64,000 bases of DNA from Zychaea mexicana (taxonomy: Eukaryota; Mucoromycota; Mucoromycetes; Mucorales; Lichtheimiaceae): positions 124,001 through 188,000 of the forward strand of contig NW_026516693.1 in the NCBI RefSeq assembly GCF_025766255.1, read 5' to 3'. A program made the position numbers and the translations under genes. This document shows positions 61,301 through 64,000 of this stretch, piece after piece (within the stretch, counting starts at the first letter, position 1; each line of letters opens with the position of its first letter). The notes beneath the pieces were generated by a model. That model saw only the letters and a program-made list of their open reading frames with translations, ran no database searches and was not told the DNA's origin.

Positions 61301-64000
61301 GGAAGATTTTGCTACACACGGCACGCTTGATAGTAATAGTGAGGATGAATTCTCTACCTCAGCACCGCAACCTACAATGGAGCAAATGCTGAGCCAGCTC
61401 GATATCGTAAGTAGTTATCTACACTGTTTTAACTCAAGCAGAAGAACATTCGGCATCAAATTCTCTTTGTATGTATACACTTAACTAACATATTACAATG
61501 CGTACACCATAGCTTGACTTTGCATCCATTCTCAAAAGTTCGCATCTTGTTTCTTCGTCAGAAACCGAGTTGCAGAACTTATTCTCATCATTCTTGACGA
61601 TTATATTCGAGAGTGTAGGCGCTGAATGTGGCAGCATCATTATCAAGGATGGATCATTTGGTATCTGGGCATATGGTAGCCAGGGCGCAGAAATCAAAAT
61701 ATTTGATCCACCTTTGTCGCTATCTTCTGTTGGAGAAGATAGTAACAACGAAGAGCTAATACCCACACGGATCATCCATCACACCATCAACATGGAGAAA
61801 CCAGTGTTTGTACGCAATGTTGAAGAGGATCCACGATTTGCAACTGGCCAATGGTTTTCTCGAAACGGCAAACGTACTGTCGTATGCATACCCATCAAAA
61901 CCAAAGACGCGCTTACTGGATGTCTGATTATCGAAGGTGCAGTCGGGATTTTCAACCAACGACATGTGACGCTCTTGAGCTTGCTATGCCAGCAACTTGG
62001 AATTTCGATTGCCAACGCTTTCTTGTTCAAGTCGGTTCAGCGCGTTACAAGGGCAAATATGAGGTTTGTGTCTACATATCATATATGAACTGTGGTACAC
62101 ACCAACATATCGGTTAGATATACTTAATTTGATTAACTGTTACAATGTAGAATGATTGAAAATCAAAAGCAAGCTCTGGAAGAAGCTCGAATCAGCAAGG
62201 AAGAGGCTGTTCGTGCAACACAACTGCGCGAAATCTTTTTGGCAAACATGAGCCATGAGATCCGTACACCTTTCTCTGGATTTTACGGAATGATCACACT
62301 GCTTTCCGAAACAAGGTCAGTTAACTAATCCTTCTCACTCAAGTATGATCGAGCTCTTATATATGTTCTCTTCCACTCGCTAAAATAAAAGTTGTTGGGG
62401 GGGGTTTAATAATGATAGTTTGGATAACGAGCAACATGACCTTGTCAAAACAGCCAAGAAGTCCTGTGAAGTGCTGCTGCAAATTATCGATGATTTGTTG
62501 AACTTTTCCAAATTACAGGCCGGCAAAGTGAAGTTGGACATGACGCCTGTCGTGATAGAGGAGCTCGTGGCCGATGTGATTGAGATTTTAATTTCCATAG
62601 CGTTGAAAAAACAACTCGCCGTCAGCTATTCGATCGCCCGTGATGTACCATCTGTTGCAGTGGCGGACGCAAACCGTCTTCGACAGTAAGTAGTAGCAGT
62701 AGTACATACTTTTACAGGCAAAACCCATCTTTGATAGCTAACATCTATTTGAAATCGTACTCCTATCAACAGAGTTTTGATGAATTTGCTAGGCAACGCC
62801 ATCAAAGTAAGTTATTTTCTCCCTGTGATGCGTTTAGTAGCAACGCATAAATTGAATGATTATTTACGTTCTTTTAATTACTATTAGTTCACGCATACGG
62901 GAACGATTGAATTATTGTGCTCAGTTGAAAAACCAACAGCTGACGGCACTAGTTCCTCCGAGGACAGCGATAGTATCACGTTGATGTTCCAAGTGGTCGA
63001 TACCGGTATTGGCATCAGTGACGAGCAACTCAAGGCTCTATTCGTGCCGTTTTCTCAGGTGGATGGCAGTACCACGTAAGTGATTGCAGCAATTCTAGTA
63101 GAGGGTTTAATTTGTCATTATGTGCGACACACAAAAGCTATATTCTTTTCATGCTGACATGCAAATGTTTGTTTAAAGGAGGAAATATGGTGGTACAGGC
63201 CTTGGACTTTCTATCTGCCATCAACTGGTCACGCTCATGTCAGGAAACATTGGTGTTACAAGCAAACCCAATGAAGGATCCAATTTCCATTTTACTGTCA
63301 AGGCCAAACCAGCTATTGAACAGTCAAAAGCACGCGATGAACGTACCACTGCCATGCTGAACGAGCTAAAACAGACACGTATCTTAGTCGCAAGCAAGCA
63401 TGTATCCACGTCACGTATGATCCAGCAACTACTACCTGGCATCCAAGTCGATAGTGCCAACACCATCGAAGAGCTACGTATGCACGAGTGCAACGAATAT
63501 ACGGTTGTTATTATCGGGGTGCTTCTGCTTAACGATCCACGATTTTCAGAATGGTCCGCTCACTTGGAGAAAGCTGTGGAAATGGCACGTACCGTAGTGG
63601 CTATGAACTACCCAAGCACCGCATTTATCGCATCTGGACCCCAACAAGATTCAGAGGGATCAGCCCGGTCAGTGATCAAGAGCCCAGTTATACCTGTGCC
63701 CAAGGACCCTCTTGGAAGACAAGCTCTCATACGCATCACATATCCTGCACGTAGCCATAGGCTGCTACAAATTTTGGTGGATGCAATCCATGAAGATGGG
63801 AATGCTTCCAGTGAAAGCTCTAGCCAACAAGCAGACGCCTCATCGTCGAAAGCAACACCACCATCGAAACGCTGCAAAAGTAACGAGAAGAGAGAGTCGA
63901 TTACACTTGAGGAACGACTTATGTTTGGCTCAATGCACATTCTTGTTGCAGAAGGTATATATAGTCATTACCGTTGTCTTTTCTTTTTTTTTTTCCTGTG
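55332..64000 (+). CDS. group X hybrid histidine kinase C (Mak2/Mak3/Chk1-type), 3' end beyond the window
   Basis: Nineteen exons join in phase: 55332-55510, 55601-55716, 55812-56602, 56689-56781, 56874-57324, 57420-57468, 57561-57906, 58006-58030, 58138-59034, 59144-59732, 59811-59976, 60072-61013, 61128-61406, 61513-62063, 62151-62315, 62419-62685, 62773-62806, 62888-63075 and 63179-63954, about 2301 residues so far. Domains: kinase-like (about 60-390) with [11 protein letters not shown] and WNFS in place of the catalytic loop and DFG, and YVSPEKTGR in the activation segment; ATPase with Walker A GPAGIGKST near residue 540 and FLDDLHHSD; helical repeats to about 1600; GAF (about 1640-1820); His[16 protein letters not shown] (His codon 62254-62256, about residue 1860); HATPase with [12 protein letters not shown]; receiver starting HILVAE at the last exon border. 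The missing part should be a receiver of about 120 residues. It is the most divergent of the three and lies inverted to A and B. Confidence 0.9.

Noticed and set aside
1..64000. CRISPR arrays, rRNA and tRNA genes
   Set aside because: No regularly spaced repeats, no rRNA signature and no complete tRNA fold were seen; the host is eukaryotic.

Overview
The window looks like nuclear DNA of an early-diverging filamentous fungus, most likely a Mucoromycota (Mucorales-type) species. Genes are broken by many short GT-AG introns of about 50-110 bp, with pyrimidine-rich 5' regions and many (CT)n, (CA)n and CAG tracts. The protein set is fungal: an Ime2/MAK-like kinase, a Ptc6-like mitochondrial PP2C, a Ceg1-type capping enzyme, a Trm3/TARBP1 methyltransferase and group X hybrid histidine kinases. 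Assignment to order is inference; no rRNA or marker gene is present.

Region 1 (1-17.6 kb) is ordinary housekeeping sequence. A truncated protein kinase (minus) is divergent from a nine-exon mitochondrial-type PP2C phosphatase (1370-3450). A single-exon coiled-coil protein of unknown role follows (3847-4992). Next is the mRNA capping enzyme guanylyltransferase (6006-10661), whose last exon adds about 870 residues of Q/P/H/S-rich sequence to a normal catalytic core. Convergent with it is the tRNA Gm18 2'-O-methyltransferase gene (10897-17593, minus).

Region 2 (17.6-22.8 kb) is poor in genes. It holds a short orphan ORF resembling the start of a response-regulator receiver domain, and a broken multi-exon gene or gene relic at about 20.17-21.18 kb.

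Region 3 (22.8-64 kb) is dominated by three paralogous, roughly 9-kb hybrid histidine kinase genes of the Mak2/Mak3/Chk1 (group X) type. A (22795-32020, minus) and B (34685-43513, minus) are tandem. C (55332 to beyond 64000, plus) is inverted relative to them. Each has a kinase-like N-terminus that lacks the catalytic Asp residues, an AAA/NACHT-like ATPase with a good Walker A, a long helical (TPR/AAA-partner type) middle, a GAF domain, HisKA with an intact His, and HATPase. A and B carry the complete receiver domain; in C it runs off the window. They should feed a histidine phosphorelay.

Region 4 (43.5-55.3 kb), between B and C, is a mobile-element island. It has a 5'-truncated non-LTR retrotransposon (LINE) copy with probable target-site duplications and an in-frame stop. 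It also has a multi-exon Fanzor/TnpB-like RNA-guided nuclease gene (about 47941-52481, plus). Its RuvC and zinc-ribbon residues are intact, but the upstream part carries at least one in-frame stop and one apparent frameshift.

The two points most worth following are the triplicated group X kinases and the Fanzor copy.
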